The translations under genes were made by a program, and so were the position numbers. Below are positions 1-12,900 of a DNA stretch of 64,000 nt, one piece after another. The stretch is taken from NCBI GenBank assembly GCA_023362775.1, contig JALMGJ010000001.1, positions 91,638,501 through 91,702,500 of the forward strand, in the 5' to 3' direction. The notes below the pieces were generated by a model. That model was not told the origin of the DNA, searched no databases, and worked only from the letters and a program-made list of their open reading frames with translations. This DNA is from Charina bottae (taxonomy: Eukaryota > Chordata > Lepidosauria > Squamata > Charinaidae). Position 1 is the stretch's first letter, and the number at the start of each line of letters is the position of its first letter.

Positions 1-54
1 TTCTCTGTCTAAAATGTGAACATTAATGTCCTCAAATGAGTGTCCTTTTTCCTT

Positions 55-117
55 TAGATGACATGATTCAAGCTACAGACAATTCCACCTGGATGACTGA
101 GAACCTTCATAGACATA
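55..117 (+). mobile_element. Short fragment of the fold-back retroelement family seen at 22855
   Basis: The stretch from GACATGATTCAAGCTACAGA to AACCTTCATAGACAT matches, as reverse complement, the left part of the fold-back element at about 22858-22915. No other part of that element is seen here. It shows that this end occurs as a dispersed repeat. The small ORFs overlapping it have no recognisable function. Confidence 0.6.
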
Positions 118-349
118 TCTTGGAAGAAACCACTGGCAAACTGCTCCCAAATTATTGCCAAGAAAACTTCATGGGAATATCTAGGAGTGGAGTCCAATTC
201 GAGGGAACTACTTTTTGGACTTTGTGGACTTTGAAAACAAACAAAGCAGATCCCCCAAAACCTGGAGCTCATTCATTCCAGCTATAGGCAAAAAGATATA
301 GGGATGGAACGGAACCTACAGCACTAAACCTTTGAGTGAGGCTCTAGAG

Positions 350-480
350 CAGTGTTTCTCAACCTTGGCAGCTTCAAGGTGTGTGGACTTCAGCTCCCAG
401 AATTCCTCAGCCAGCTGGCTGGGGGAATTCTGGGAGTTGAAGTCCACACAACCTAAAGTTGCCAAGGTTGAGAAACACTG
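350..480. mobile_element. 131-bp near-palindromic hAT-type MITE
   Basis: The element begins CAGTGTTTCTCAACCTTGGC and ends with its near-perfect inverse, with a short centre around CAGCCAGCTGGCTG. Flanks CTCTAGAG (342-349) and CTCTAGAC (481-488) form an 8-bp target duplication with one mismatch. CAG-type ends and 8-bp TSDs are hAT features. It has no coding capacity. Confidence 0.8.
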
Positions 481-765
481 CTCTAGACACTATCTAAAGC
501 ATCCATCAGATTGTATTTTTAATGTGAAAGAAATGTAAAATGAGATATGTTTGCTGTATGTAATCCACTTAAATTAATTGCAGTTAGGTTTGCTTTTAAA
601 TCACATGTAATTTTTGTTCATATTCCACCACTTTTTTGGCTTGGCATTCCCACTTCTTGGAGCACATCGTACTGCATGCCCCTCCAGGGGTATCTGCAGT
701 GAGGGTCAAAATAATCAAGATGGCAGCTGTTGTCCCCAATACGGGGAGGTTCGTTAAATCTGGCA

Positions 766-2023
766 CAATTTATTTATTTAATTTATTTTTCTAATTTTGC
801 CACTGCCCATCTCCTGCAAAAAGAGGGACTCTGGGCGTTTTACAACACAAGCACATTAAAACAATAAGAATAAATAGCATCTAAAATATCAGTACAAAAT
901 TACCAAATATAAATATAAAAATAAATATAAATATAAAATCCAAGTGGCCTTCAAAGATCTAATTCAGTGAGGAGAGCTCTAAGGTGCCAACCACCCCCAA
1001 GAATAACTACCCCCCTTCCTGCCCCAGGCGAGACAGCAGAGCCACTTCTTCACATTCTTCCAGAAGGTCAGGAGCGAGGGGGCCTGTCTCACCTCTGGGG
1101 CCAGAATGTTTCAGAGGGTGGGGGCCACTGCAGAGAAGACCTGCTTCCTGGACCCCGCCAAGCAAAATTCTTTTACAGACGGGGTCCGTAACATGCCCTC
1201 TCTGCATGACCGGGTGGGACGGGTCAATGTCATGGGGATGAGACGGTCCCCCAGGTAACCTGGTTGAATGGAGCACATGGGTTGTGAGTTGTCCATCTGT
1301 AAATTAAAATAAATATGCACCATTTAGTACTTTGCAAAACCTTTTTTGACAAAATGGATTCAAGCAATATGTCCTGGAGTGACTCAAAACATTTTGCTCC
1401 CGTAACATGCCCTCTCTGCATGACCAGGTGGGACAGGTCAATGTTATGGGGATGAGACGGTCCCTCAGGTAACCTGGACCCATGCCATGTAGGGCTTTAA
1501 AGGTGATCACCAACAGCTTGAATTGGACCCGGAAGCAAACTGGAACCCAGTGCAGCTTGCGTAGCAATGGTGTCACATGTACCGATCTTGGGGCACCAAG
1601 AATTGCCCGTGCAGCCACATTCTGGACCAGCTGAAGCTTCCAGATACTCTTCAAGGGTAGCCCCATGTAGAGCGCATTGCAATAGTCTATATGGGAGATG
1701 AACAGGGCATGAGTGACTGTTTAGAGGGCTTCTCGATCCAGGAAAGGGCGTAACTGGCGCACAACACGAAGTTGCGCAAAGTCCCTTCTAGCCACAACTG
1801 CCACCTGCTCTTCAAGCAGGAGTCGTGAGTCCAGAAGAACCCCCAGATTCCGCACCTGGTCTGTCTGGGGCAGTGCAACCCCATCTAGAACTAACAATGA
1901 CAATTTCCCGGATATAGAGGAGCCATTAACCCACAGCCACTCTGTCTTACCAGGGTTCAGCCGAAGCCTGCTGTTCCCCATCCAGACCCCCACAGACCCC
2001 AGGCACCGAGAGAGGGCAGTCAC
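766..2023 (-). pseudogene. L2-type LINE, 5'-truncated and decayed
   Basis: On the - strand two broken reading frames encode the C-terminal part of an L2-like reverse transcriptase polyprotein, for example LNPGKTEWLWVNGS, RNLGVLLDSRL, LHWVPVCFR and FKALHGMGPGYLRDRL. The same segments occur in the better-preserved copy at 60786-62750. The 3' end is the low-coordinate side, where the ACTCTGGGCG motif and an AT-rich tail lie. A 136-bp foreign stretch (1264-1399) sits between two 78-bp direct repeats inside it. Confidence 0.8.
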
Positions 2024-2329
2024 AATTTAGCCCAATAATCACGCAGGATTATTGGCACACACAATGGCAAACCCAACCACCTTGCTCCTTTTTTACATCT
2101 TGAGTGTTTTGATCCCCCCCCCCACCGCATGCCCCTGTGCCCTCAAGGGCCAAGTCCAGTTGTGTGTCCTTGGTCTACAGAAACTTTATGGAAGAAGCCA
2201 TTGTGCCCCCATAAACCTGAAAGAGATGGTGCTGCGTTTATTAGTGATGTATATCTGGTTGCCAGGGGTTACGAGAGGCTTTGTTTTCTTCTTCTTCTTC
2301 TTCTGGCTCCTGAAATTCCAGGCAGGAGA

Positions 2330-2383
2330 ATGGGCCAATGCACAAGTCACTCCTTGAAGAAAGGAGAGTTAGAAGAATACCAG
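2330..2383 (+). CDS. CIB4: CIB4 coding exon 1
   Basis: This exon encodes residues 1-18, starting MGQC and ending ELEEYQ, followed by the donor CAG|GTAAGA at 2384. The MGQC start and LEEYQ end match the conserved N-terminus of CIB4. Gly2 with Ser6 fits an N-myristoylation signal, and Cys4 could be palmitoylated. The exon ends in phase 0. No convincing core promoter was recognised upstream; a decayed L2 LINE fragment ends about 300 bases before the ATG. Confidence 0.88.
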
Positions 2384-5300
2384 GTAAGAGGCATCCATTC
2401 CCCAAACCCAGCCATTGGCTCTCATCATTACTCGTGATGTGTAACAGGCAGACGTGGAATACAAAATAATATTCTGCTAAGCGGTGTCATGTCATCCTGG
2501 CAAAAACTCAGAACCCCGTTCCATATCCAACCAGTAGGAAGGCACAACTATCTATGATAGGATTGAAATGGCTGCTACACTTGTGTGTTTAAGTATATTA
2601 TTGGTAGGCTGGTTCAATTAAGATTTCTTCAGTATAAACTAAACTGAGGCCCATACAAATGAAGGCAAGGATGGGCAATGGTTTGGTTGACCAAGAACCA
2701 CGTTCTCCTTTTCTCCCCCCTCAAGGGTTTGGGAAGCTGAAGGCCACAGTGGCACCGATTCAGTAGGGTCTCCAAGGTAGGCAGGGCACAGAATATCATG
2801 TTTTGAGGCTTATGTAATGCTGTGCTTTTCCACCACCAGGAAATTATACCTTTGTTTTCAGTGGTTTGCCACTTAAATTCAGCAGCCCAATTTCTGGAAG
2901 GCCTGTGGAATGAAGGAGCATCTGCAGTCCATTGGCTGCAAGTTGTCCATCCTTCAATTAGGGATACCCAAATCTTTCAAGCAGCCTACTGAATTGAATC
3001 CTGGACCCCCCTTTCAGGAGGTCACATGACTCTGAATATGAGTAATGCGGAGCAGCAGTGAAAGAAGGCTACTGCCTTACTGCTATGCTCTTGGGCTTCC
3101 CAGATAATGAAACAGGATGCTGCCGTTAGGTAGGCCTTTGGTTAATACAGCATAAATCTTCTTCGAGGGCCCTATCCAGAATAGGGAGCTCATGCCCAGT
3201 CCTGCATCTGGATACTTGTCTTGCTTCTCTTGACACCTTGAGGAAAGAGTCTCCTAAAGCCTCTTGACCATCCTCTTACCTCTCTGATCAATTCCACACA
3301 TTTTATGCAAACATTATTTTAACCTTCCTAAGGAATCAGAAAGGCCAAGGAGAGCTTTCCAAACTTATCTTACATATTCCTATGTGCAAAATGAGGTGGT
3401 TTCTGCCAATGATTGTGTTGGCTGATAGGCCAAATGCATTGGTTGCATTTGCATTCGTTTTTTTGTGTTTGAAAAGAAGCAGGTAGGTTCCAAGATGGCT
3501 ATCTCATCACACTAGCAATGGAAATAAGGATGGTACATTTTGTAGCGTGACACCTTTGTCATTTCCTGCAGGTGTTGACATTTCTCACCAAAGGAGAAAT
3601 ACTTCGGTAAGTTGATCTTTAATTTTATTTCACCTAGTCTCAGTCTTGCTATAAGGAAAGGAGTCCAACCCAGATCAGAACAACAGTGCGGGCAAGGAGT
3701 TAAAGAAGCTCTTATATTAGTATTCCAATCTAAATTGAATCCCCAGTTTTTGTTCTAGGGTTTTTAAAAAGTGGGGAAGTCATAAGAACATCTTTAAAGT
3801 AAAAGCACTTTTGCCCTAGGTTAGTGCTTTGAATCATTAAGTGTAGGGGTATATGGCTCCTGATTAATGATAATTTGAGAAATAAGAGAATCTTGATATC
3901 TCAGTAGGCCATCTTTTTTTAGGCTGGAATCATGCCTTGCCTTTCTGCTCTGCCAGGGGCCTGCAAAAATTGCAGCCAGTTAGCCATGATGTCACTATAA
4001 TGAAGGCCTTTCACAGTTACATGTGAAGATCCAATCCATTAACCATCCTCTTAAAGGCCCTATTGATGAAAGCAGGTAGCACAATTTGAAGCCATATACT
4101 AGCTAGCACATAAGTTAAGTTCTCAGGCAGAGTATTCACCCAGCTTGAACTAATCTGTGGTATACTTGAGGGTCATGGTGTCAGCAGAGGGCCTCCTAAT
4201 GAGCAGACTGAGTCCAGTAAATTAGGACCTTGGCAAAATTTTCTTAGTTCAGAAATAAGTAACACTGTATTCAAAGCAATGGAATAGCAGCATCTGATGG
4301 AACTCCAGCAAATGAGATCAGGATAGGCTTATTCCAGAGCAAAAACAGTGCTATTAGGAGACACTGTTTCTAAGTGGCATGAAAGCAGAGCTTCTTATTT
4401 GGTTGGGAGCCTGAATGATTTTTTTTTGCCTTTGAATTAGTTTTAACTCCTAATGACAATATGGACAAGTCCATGATGTTTTCTAAGTAATGTTTTCAAA
4501 AGTAGTTGCTGTTATCTTCTTCCTAGGATTGAGAGAACGTAACTGGCCCAAAGTCACTCAGTTGGCTTCCATTCCTAAGGGAGCACTAGAACTCAAGTTT
4601 CTCTGCTCCTAGTGCCTTAACTACTAGACCAGGGCTTTCCAAAGTGCCGCCGCTGGCGACACACCTGGTGGCGGCAGCGGCGGCAGCGACACACGCGCGC
4701 ACGGCGACGGTGGGGGGGGGCGTGTGGCGACACGCGCGCGCACGGCGACGGTACGGGGGGGCGTGCGGTGGCGCGCGCGCGCACGGCGACGGTACGGGGG
4801 GGCGTGCGGCGGCGCGCGCGCGCACGGCGACGGTACGGGGGGGCGTGCGGCAGTGCGGGGGGCGTGCGGCAGCGCGCGCATGCATGGCGGCCGCCGTGTG
4901 GCGGCGCGCGCGTGCATGGCGGCCGCCGTGCACGCGCGCGCTGCTGCTTCCGGGTCGTGTGGCGACACACCACACTGTGTGTGGCGACACACTTTTGTGT
5001 CGCGACACACAGTTTGGAAAGCTCTGTACTAGACCAAACTGGCGGTCTAGTATAATATATTTTGAAGCTCCAAGGAGAAATTTGTCCTGAGATCCCCTGC
5101 CATCATTATTTCAAATTATATGGCAATCATCCAAAGTATTGGGTTTTGTCAAATCATTAATCATTAATCATTAAGAGTCCCTTGCAAGGGAGATGGGCGG
5201 GGAATAAATTGAAATAATAAAATAAATAAATAAAATAAATTAATGGTTGTCCCCACTTATCACAAATCAATTGTCATAACCTAGTTTTTCTGGATTGTCT

Positions 5301-8300
5301 AGGTGAGCTTTATGGGAGATAGATTAGATTTCAGAGGAAATGCCCTATGGAAAAGATAGGGAAAGAACAAGAACATCCATAAAAGACATAGCAGTTATAA
5401 AATATCACTAAAGTATGTTATAAAGGTAAACTCTCTTTCAAGTTGAGTTCATTTCCTCCAATCAAAATTATCTTTTGAATATTTAACATCTTTCATTTTT
5501 AATAATTAATATCCATGGATCAGGCTTTCAACATTTCAGAATAACTTAAGTAGGCAGAAACAGCTGTCTGTCTATCCGTTCAGTCGTGTCCAGCTCTCGG
5601 TCACTTTGTGGATCAATGCTTTCCATGCCTTTCTATCTCTTACAGCTTCCTTTAGTTCCATCAAAGTCATTCCAGTGTCCCTTCTGATGGTGTCAAGCCA
5701 GTGAGTCCTAGGGCAGCCCCTTCTTCTTTTACCACTGATCAGTCCCAGCATAATTGTCTTTCCGAGTGAGTCGGTTTGCATAACATGACCGAAGTATGAC
5801 AGTTTTTCTTTGGTGACCTTGGCTTCCAGGGATATTTTTGGTTTGACTCTGTCTAGGACTTCCTTGTTGGTAATCTTTGCTGTCCATGAGATGCACAGTA
5901 GTCGTCTCCAGCACCACAATTCAAATGCATCTATCTTTCTCCTATCTGCCTTCCTCAAAGTCCAAGTTTCACAACCATACGTAGCTATTGGAAATATGAT
6001 CGTATTAACTAGTCTGCATTTGGTTGGGAGGCTGATATCATTGTTGTTCTTTCAAGCACTATACGTCTTCTGATCTCCGGGCTGCAGTCACCCTTTTGAT
6101 CAATTTTAGAGCCAAGGAAGTTAAACTCCTTCACTGCTTCAATTACTTCGTTGTTGATCTTAACACTGACTTGCACATTCTCTGCAGTTGTCATTATCTT
6201 TGTTTTTTTGGTGTTAAGGCGCAATCCAAGTTTTTCACTTTCATCTTTGAGCAGAAACAGCATATATGGGCAAATTCCATTCTTTATAATTTCTTAAAAG
6301 ACTCCAGGTTAAGAATTCATCACAGCATAGTGATGCTTGCTTAGTGCTGAGAGTTCTTTATACAAAGACCATATATTGGGGATATCTTTGGCATTTCATT
6401 TGTTTATTTGCCTCATCTGGCATCTTAAACTGAAACAAGTTGTATCCTGAAGGCAGAAGACAGATGATTATTGAAATTTAATGTAACAGACAAATTGATA
6501 TAGTCAACAACAATGGTAAGATTTAAAAGTTAGAGGTGTATCATGAATTATGCAGTAAGTACTAGTTCTCTCTAGCATGTCAACAGTGCCTTTCCTTCCT
6601 CTGCTCCATATATCAAATACACAGGTGCATACAAATACATACACACACATACAAATACAAATATTTTATTGAATCATAAAATATAAAGGTTGAAAGGAAG
6701 ATTATATATTCTAGCCACTTGCTCAGTGCAAAAATCCAGTAGCATCCCCAACAGATGGCCATCCAGGTTAAACCTCCCCAACATAGGAGAGTTTAACACC
6801 TCCAAGGGTAGCTTTTTCCCTGTTTGAACAGCTCTTACTCTTAGGAAATTCTTCCTGATGTTCAACTGAAATCTGCTGCCTTCTAATTTAAACCCATTCC
6901 AGTCTTCTGGAACAACTCTGAACAATTCTGTTCCATCTTCAGTATGGCAGCCCTTCAGATACCTGAAGACTGTTTCCCCACAGTCTTCTCTTCTATGGGC
7001 TAAAAGTACCCAACATCTCCGAACATTCCTCAAAGGGTTTTCCTTCCGGGCCCTTGGTTGCTCTCCCCTGGATATGTCTAGTTTATTAATGTCATTCATA
7101 GTATGCAGTATCCATAATTGAACACAATATTCTAGGTGATCAATGCAGTACAGAATGGGAAAATGACTTATCTTTATCTTAATACTGTACTTCTTTTGAG
7201 GCAGCCAATGGTTGCATTTAGGTTTGTGTGTGTGTGGTGTCATCACACCTTTGGCTCATGTGCTGCTTGTGATTGAAGGGGAAAATTCCCCACAATCCAA
7301 CTGACGAGTGGAGACCACATGACCTACCTGAGCCAAGTTTGATGAACTGTGCAGGGAACAGACCACAAGGTTCTGCCCATTTAAGGAGGGTACAAACAAC
7401 CTTTATATAGGAGTATAATAAATGCTGACTAGTAATGATATTGATATGACAGTCATCTTAATTTGATGTTATGTGTTGGATTTTATGGTTACAGTGAGAA
7501 TACTGTATATGGTTAGTAAAGAGGTTTCCAAGAATCAGCTTTTGTGGTTAGTTACTTCCTATTTTCCCATCTAAAAAATACAAGTGCTGTTTTGAAATAC
7601 TCATGAGGTAGCATCTGTAAATGCCTGAGCAAACTATGAAAGAAGCTTACTTGAATTCAGGGGCCTTGGCAGTTTGCAGGTCTTGGTTTTACTTCTTCAT
7701 GATCTACCAAGACACCCAGATCCTTTTCACATGAGCTGTTATCCAATATGGTCTCCCTCATCCTATACTCATGCTTTTGATTAGTCCTACCCAAATATGG
7801 TACTTTGCATTAGTCCTTGCTGAAATCCTTGTGGTTGGCTTTTGCCCATTGTTTTAAGCGTTCCAGATCATCCTGAATCTTGATACTGTTATTTAAGGTA
7901 TTTGATAAATTAATAATCAGTTTTTGTAACACTTTATCCAAGTGGCTTATAAATATGTTGAACATTACAAGTGCTAAAATGGAGTCCTGCAGTATGTCAC
8001 TTGCCACTTCCTTCTACCTTGATGCGGAGCCATTGATAAACATTCACTGGGTACAGTTGTTAAACCAACTCTGCATCCATCTAATGGTAGCATAGTCCAG
8101 CTCACATTTTGCCATCCTCTTTAAGAGAGTCTTAAGAGAGTCTTTGTCAATTTTTTTGCTGAAGTCAAGGTACAGTACGTTATGGTCCACTGTGTTCCCT
8201 TGGTCACCAAACTGGTCACACTATCAAAAAAGGAGATAGGGTTGGTTTGGCATGACTTGTTCTTGATAACGTTTATGATGGTTGCTGCCAAATGATGATG

Positions 8301-9440
8301 ATGAAATGCCTTCCAGACACATTCTTCCCAGCTGCTGTGAGGTGCAGCCCATCTCTTGCCAGGAGTCACTCTTTATTTATTTATATTTATATTTATATTT
8401 ATATTTATATTTATATTTATATTTATATTTATATTTATATTTATATTTATATTTATATTTATATTTATATTTATATTTATATTTATATTTATATTTATAT
8501 TTATATTTATATTTATACCCCGCCTATCCCCTCCCTAACGGAGGACTCTAGGCAGCTTACATACACATATACATTTCATGTTATACATTTCATATTATAC
8601 ATTTTCAATTTAACCGCGCGCTAAGGGAAGGGGTAAGGGAACCGACTCTTCCGAGGCTACTTGGACTACAAGCCCCACAATGCCTTGCATCGGAGCCGGC
8701 TGCCAACATCCTGTAGATGAAGCTGCTTTTTCTGGGATCCATCGTAGCCACCGCCGTTCCAAAGATCTTCCGTTTGGTGGGCGACCCCCGACAGGATGCC
8801 AGCAATTTTACCCACTTAAGGTGGTACCCATTTATCTACTCGCAAAGCTTTCGAACTGTTGGGTTGACAGGAGCTGGGACGCGCAACGAGAGCTCACCTC
8901 GTTGCACGGGGATTCATTAAGGAAACATGTCACATTAAAGAATCCAAAACATTCTCATAAGAATTATCTGTGCAGCCAGTTGCTTGCTTTTAGTATTCTC
9001 CCCTCTTTCCAGGGCCATATCCTTCACTAGGAAGGAGTGAATAAAACACTAACTATTCCCCCAGCTCCTTCAACCTCAGTGTCTTTGAGTCTGTGACCAG
9101 CTATGCCATTTGTTCCCAGGTGGATCTGTAGATATTTGTCAGAGGGCTTAAATAATGTTTGGAGTTTTTCTATTACATCTTGAATGTGCGCCTTACGAAG
9201 GGAACACATTTCTCTTGATCTGGAAGTAACTCATGGAGTAGGCAAAATGGTGTAGAAGTAGGCAAAATCTAATCCCCCATCCCATTAGTAAAAACGGTAT
9301 GTCCATGCCACCCCCCTTATTGGCAGAAGCAGCATAAAACCTGTTATTCATTAGTGACAGAACCAGCAACACACAGCTAGCAGAACTCATCTCTTTTCCC
9401 TTGTTTATATCAACAATCTGTGCCGTACAGAATTAGTGCT

Positions 9441-9490
<50 letters not shown>

Positions 9491-9903
9491 AGGGACGGAG
9501 GAGGAGGGACGGAGGAGGAGGGACGGAGGGAGGGAGGGAGGGAGGACCTTAAAAAAACTTAAAGCCTTGTTTAAAAAACAGGGCTAGAGCCTGTATATAA
9601 AAAGGCCACATTATATCTGATAAATGCTTTGAAAAGTGTTGGTCAGGCATCACATGGGCTGGTGCCTTTGCAGAAGCCAGTTGCCCAGGCTCTCCGGCAG
9701 CCAAAGCCAAAATGGCCATGGTCACCAGTGAGCAGAGGCCAAGACCCAAAGTGACCACAACAGACTAAAGTAGCCAGTAGGAGCTAGGCAGATTCTACCC
9801 CTGAGCACATCATCAACCACATCATGGAGGAAGCACGCTATATTGGGTCCATGGAAAAAACTGTGGCAGAAGAGGGAAAATATTTTAAAATGAGCAACTG
9901 AAG

Positions 9904-9975
<72 letters not shown>

Positions 9976-12900
9976 TATTATGCTGCCTCAGCTGTGGGTT
10001 GGGGATGAGGCGAGAGCAACATCAAGAGGAATGTCTTATAAGAATGGCTATCAGACATGTGAGGATTAATCCAAAGCCATCTTTTTCTAACTAGCATTTG
10101 GATACTTATGAATCGGGATGGGGACATGGTGGAAACACAGATGGTTTGTAGAAATAGAAAAGTGTGGAAAGGTGTAGTGAATGTTGTTGGTGTAAACTAA
10201 TTTTTAGCTATGTTTTTTTTCTTAAGTTACGCCTTCAATTTCCTTAGTTCACTATTTCTTCTTTTTTTGTCTTCTGTGTAACTGCTTACTGCCAAAAGGA
10301 ATTATATCAGTGCTTTCCAAACTGCTGCTGTTGGTGACACACCAATGGCGCCAGCGGCGGCGGCGCGGGGACACGCAAGGCGGCGGGGGCGTGCGCGGCG
10401 GCGGCGCGGAGGGGGCACGCGGTGGCGGCATGTACAGCGGCGGTGGCAGCAGCGGCGGCCTCATGTTTTCCACTAAAACACAGAAGTGCTGATGGCGTGC
10501 CGCTGCCGTCATCGCTGCCGCCGCCATGCAAACCACCCCCGCCGCGCGCACCCCCGCACCGCTGCCGTGCACGTCCACTTCCGGGTTGTGTCGCGACGCA
10601 CAGTTTGGAAAGCTATGAATTATATGATGGATGGATGGATGTCTGGTTTAGTCCTGTCGTCTTATTTGGAGTTTTGATGTCTTCAAATTGTTAGATACGA
10701 TGTGGTTTTAATATGGTGATTTTTTAATATGTTAAATATTTGTGGAACTGCTGTTTTATGTTTTGATGTTTTTGTAAGTAAAACCCTGGGGGCTTTACAA
10801 AGCCTTGTGAAAGGACTTCAGAGTTTAAAAATAAGTTATAAAATCAACATGCAAAATAAAGTTTATAGCAGCCTTGACAGCTAAGGACAATACTAGCCCA
10901 CCCACTGCTTTCTTCCATTTGCAGGATCCATGATACTTTTTGTAGTTCATGCCCCCAGGGAAAAGATTACAAGCAACAAAAACTCACAGCAGAGCAGGTG
11001 TGCACCTGGCCACAGCTGAAGGTAAGCCTGGAGACTTGCCAACAGAAAGAAGAGTTTATGGACAGTATTCCCTGAATGAGAAAAGTTTAATTATTTCTCA
11101 GTTTGGGGTGAGGGAGAGATACAACAATAGGTAACTTTACCTACTGCTCAGGAAGGCAGAGTCATGCAAACCAGATTTTTTGATAAATTGCCTAGAACAC
11201 CTCTACCATTCAACTCCCTTTTTCTAACAGATGTTTTTCTTCACTTCACTGAACAGGCTGGATGCCTTTGTCTTAATGGAATCAATCTCTAAAAGAGGAA
11301 TGTTATTGTATATTCTTCCTTCACATCCATGAACACCCTTCATAAATGCTAGTATTTGTTACTGTACATATTATTCTTGGATGCCTTCTCACAGGAAACT
11401 GAGAAGAAGCCCAGTTTGGCATTATGGAGGCATCTACACCACACAATAATCCAGGAGTAGACTATGTGTGGTCATCCAGATGATATCCTATTAGCTCTAA
11501 TAAACATGGGCTGTGAGAGATGATAGGACTTACAGTCCAAAATTAACCCATCAAAATTAACCCATTACACTTATGGCACAAGCAGAATGAAGCCACAGAC
11601 TCTCTTCAGCAATCCAGTTTATACTAAGCCCAGTTGGGGAAGGAATTATTTCTCTCTTCTTCTCTTTCCTTTTTTTACTTTACTTCACCTCTAGTTTGTT
11701 TCAATCCAAATATCTGAACTCTTTCTTTCAAACCAGCTGCAAAAATTAGAATGGTGCCTCCCCCAGCTAAATGCATGGAAACTCCAAATAACTTATTTTC
11801 CTTCCACATGGACCCATGTATAGGAAGAACATCCTGCCCCACCTTTCAGATCAAAGGCCCATTAAAACAACACTTCCCCCACAGTCATTAGCTTAACCCA
11901 GAGCTTTCCAAACTGTGTGTCAGGACACGTTAGTGTGTCGGCTGCTGTGTCTGGGTGTGTCACTGCAGTGTCTGGGTGTGTTGCGGCTCCTGCTGCCTCC
12001 GAGCCCTGCCAGGATTCCGCACAGGTCCTAATGCCTGCCTTGTGCCCTGCTGTAAGAGTGTGTCGCGAAATGATGCATGTCTAAAAAGTGTGTCACCAAC
12101 ATGAAAAGTTTGGAAAGCTCTGGCTTAACCAAAGACCAGGTTGTTTCTCCATTCAGCTTCATGTAACAGCGTTCTCCTGACAATATTGCAAACTGAACAT
12201 TGCAGCTTACATTCCACTTTTATCAAGGACGGTCCTGGATTTTTTAAAGTGATCAGTTCTTTGGGGGGCTTTTGGAATTACATCTCTGATTGCTTTGTGT
12301 CACCAGTGCACACATACATCTTAATGAGTGCACATGAACACTAAAAGGTTCTATGCACTGTTCACACCTTGCCATTTCACACATCACACATGCTGAGGGA
12401 TATTTTGAACTCTTGATAACACATTGTAGAACATTTATATTTTTGTAGCATATCTTTCACCAAAGAGCATTCATTTTCTTGGCTTTTTAAAGCACGGATG
12501 GAAAGGTTGTATAGCAAAGGAACACCGCAGCAGCTAACAGAATTGATATACAGAATCAGAACATACTCCCTATTTAAGGCAGGAAGTCTAAAGCCTGATA
12601 ATCTTAACAAATGGCAGTCTAATCCCTGATAAAAGTAGTGCAAATGGAGATGTGTATCTTGGACATAGGTTGAATATGAGAATATAAGCATGTCCTAGTT
12701 TCATCTCAAAAGTGTTAAAGGGATGGCTCAAGCTTCAGATACTTGTATGTTTAAAAGCCCATAAGCATACATCTAGTGGCCTTATAAACAGTTTCATAAA
12801 ATAGCCTCTAATGGAACATTGATTGATTGATTGATTGATTGATTATATGCCTTCAAGTTGGTGTCGACTCTTAGCGACCACATAGATAGATTTTCTCCAT

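Larger units (their letters stand above)
3607..10924 (+). other. CIB4: CIB4 intron 2 (7.3 kb)
   Basis: It contains a SINE split by a GC-rich MITE (4508-5045), a short L2 3' end (5170-5240), RTE and CR1 LINE fragments on the - strand (5550-6263 and 6665-8275), a hexanucleotide array joined to a composite repeat (8375-8915), GA and AAT/AAC arrays, and a second GC-rich MITE (10308-10617). At 3607-4500, 6264-6660 and 9550-9900 I see nothing identifiable. Confidence 0.7.

Noticed and set aside
36..287. 83-codon ORF at the window start
   Set aside because: Part of it is a dispersed fold-back repeat; there is no domain, and no splice or promoter evidence.
4586..5090. Long overlapping ORFs of 95-148 codons on both strands, rich in Ala, Arg, His and Pro
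   Set aside because: They lie within the CpG-dense tandem repeat of a MITE, are open on both strands because stops are rare in such DNA, and have no domain or conserved start.
6096..6344. 82-codon + strand ORF over the RTE region
   Set aside because: Antisense to an RTE fragment with clear protein similarity on the other strand.
8282..8624. ORFs with long Tyr-Leu, Ile-Tyr or Phe-Ile runs
   Set aside because: Pure translation of the (ATTTAT)n array.
8717..8920. 67-codon ORF beginning [10 protein letters not shown] with a signal-peptide look
   Set aside because: It lies inside a dispersed composite repeat that occurs again at 63525, and that copy lacks a matching frame.
9722..9976. ORF starting with a poly-Leu stretch that could look like a signal peptide or membrane segment
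   Set aside because: The Leu run is the reverse translation of the (AAC)n/(AAT)n array.
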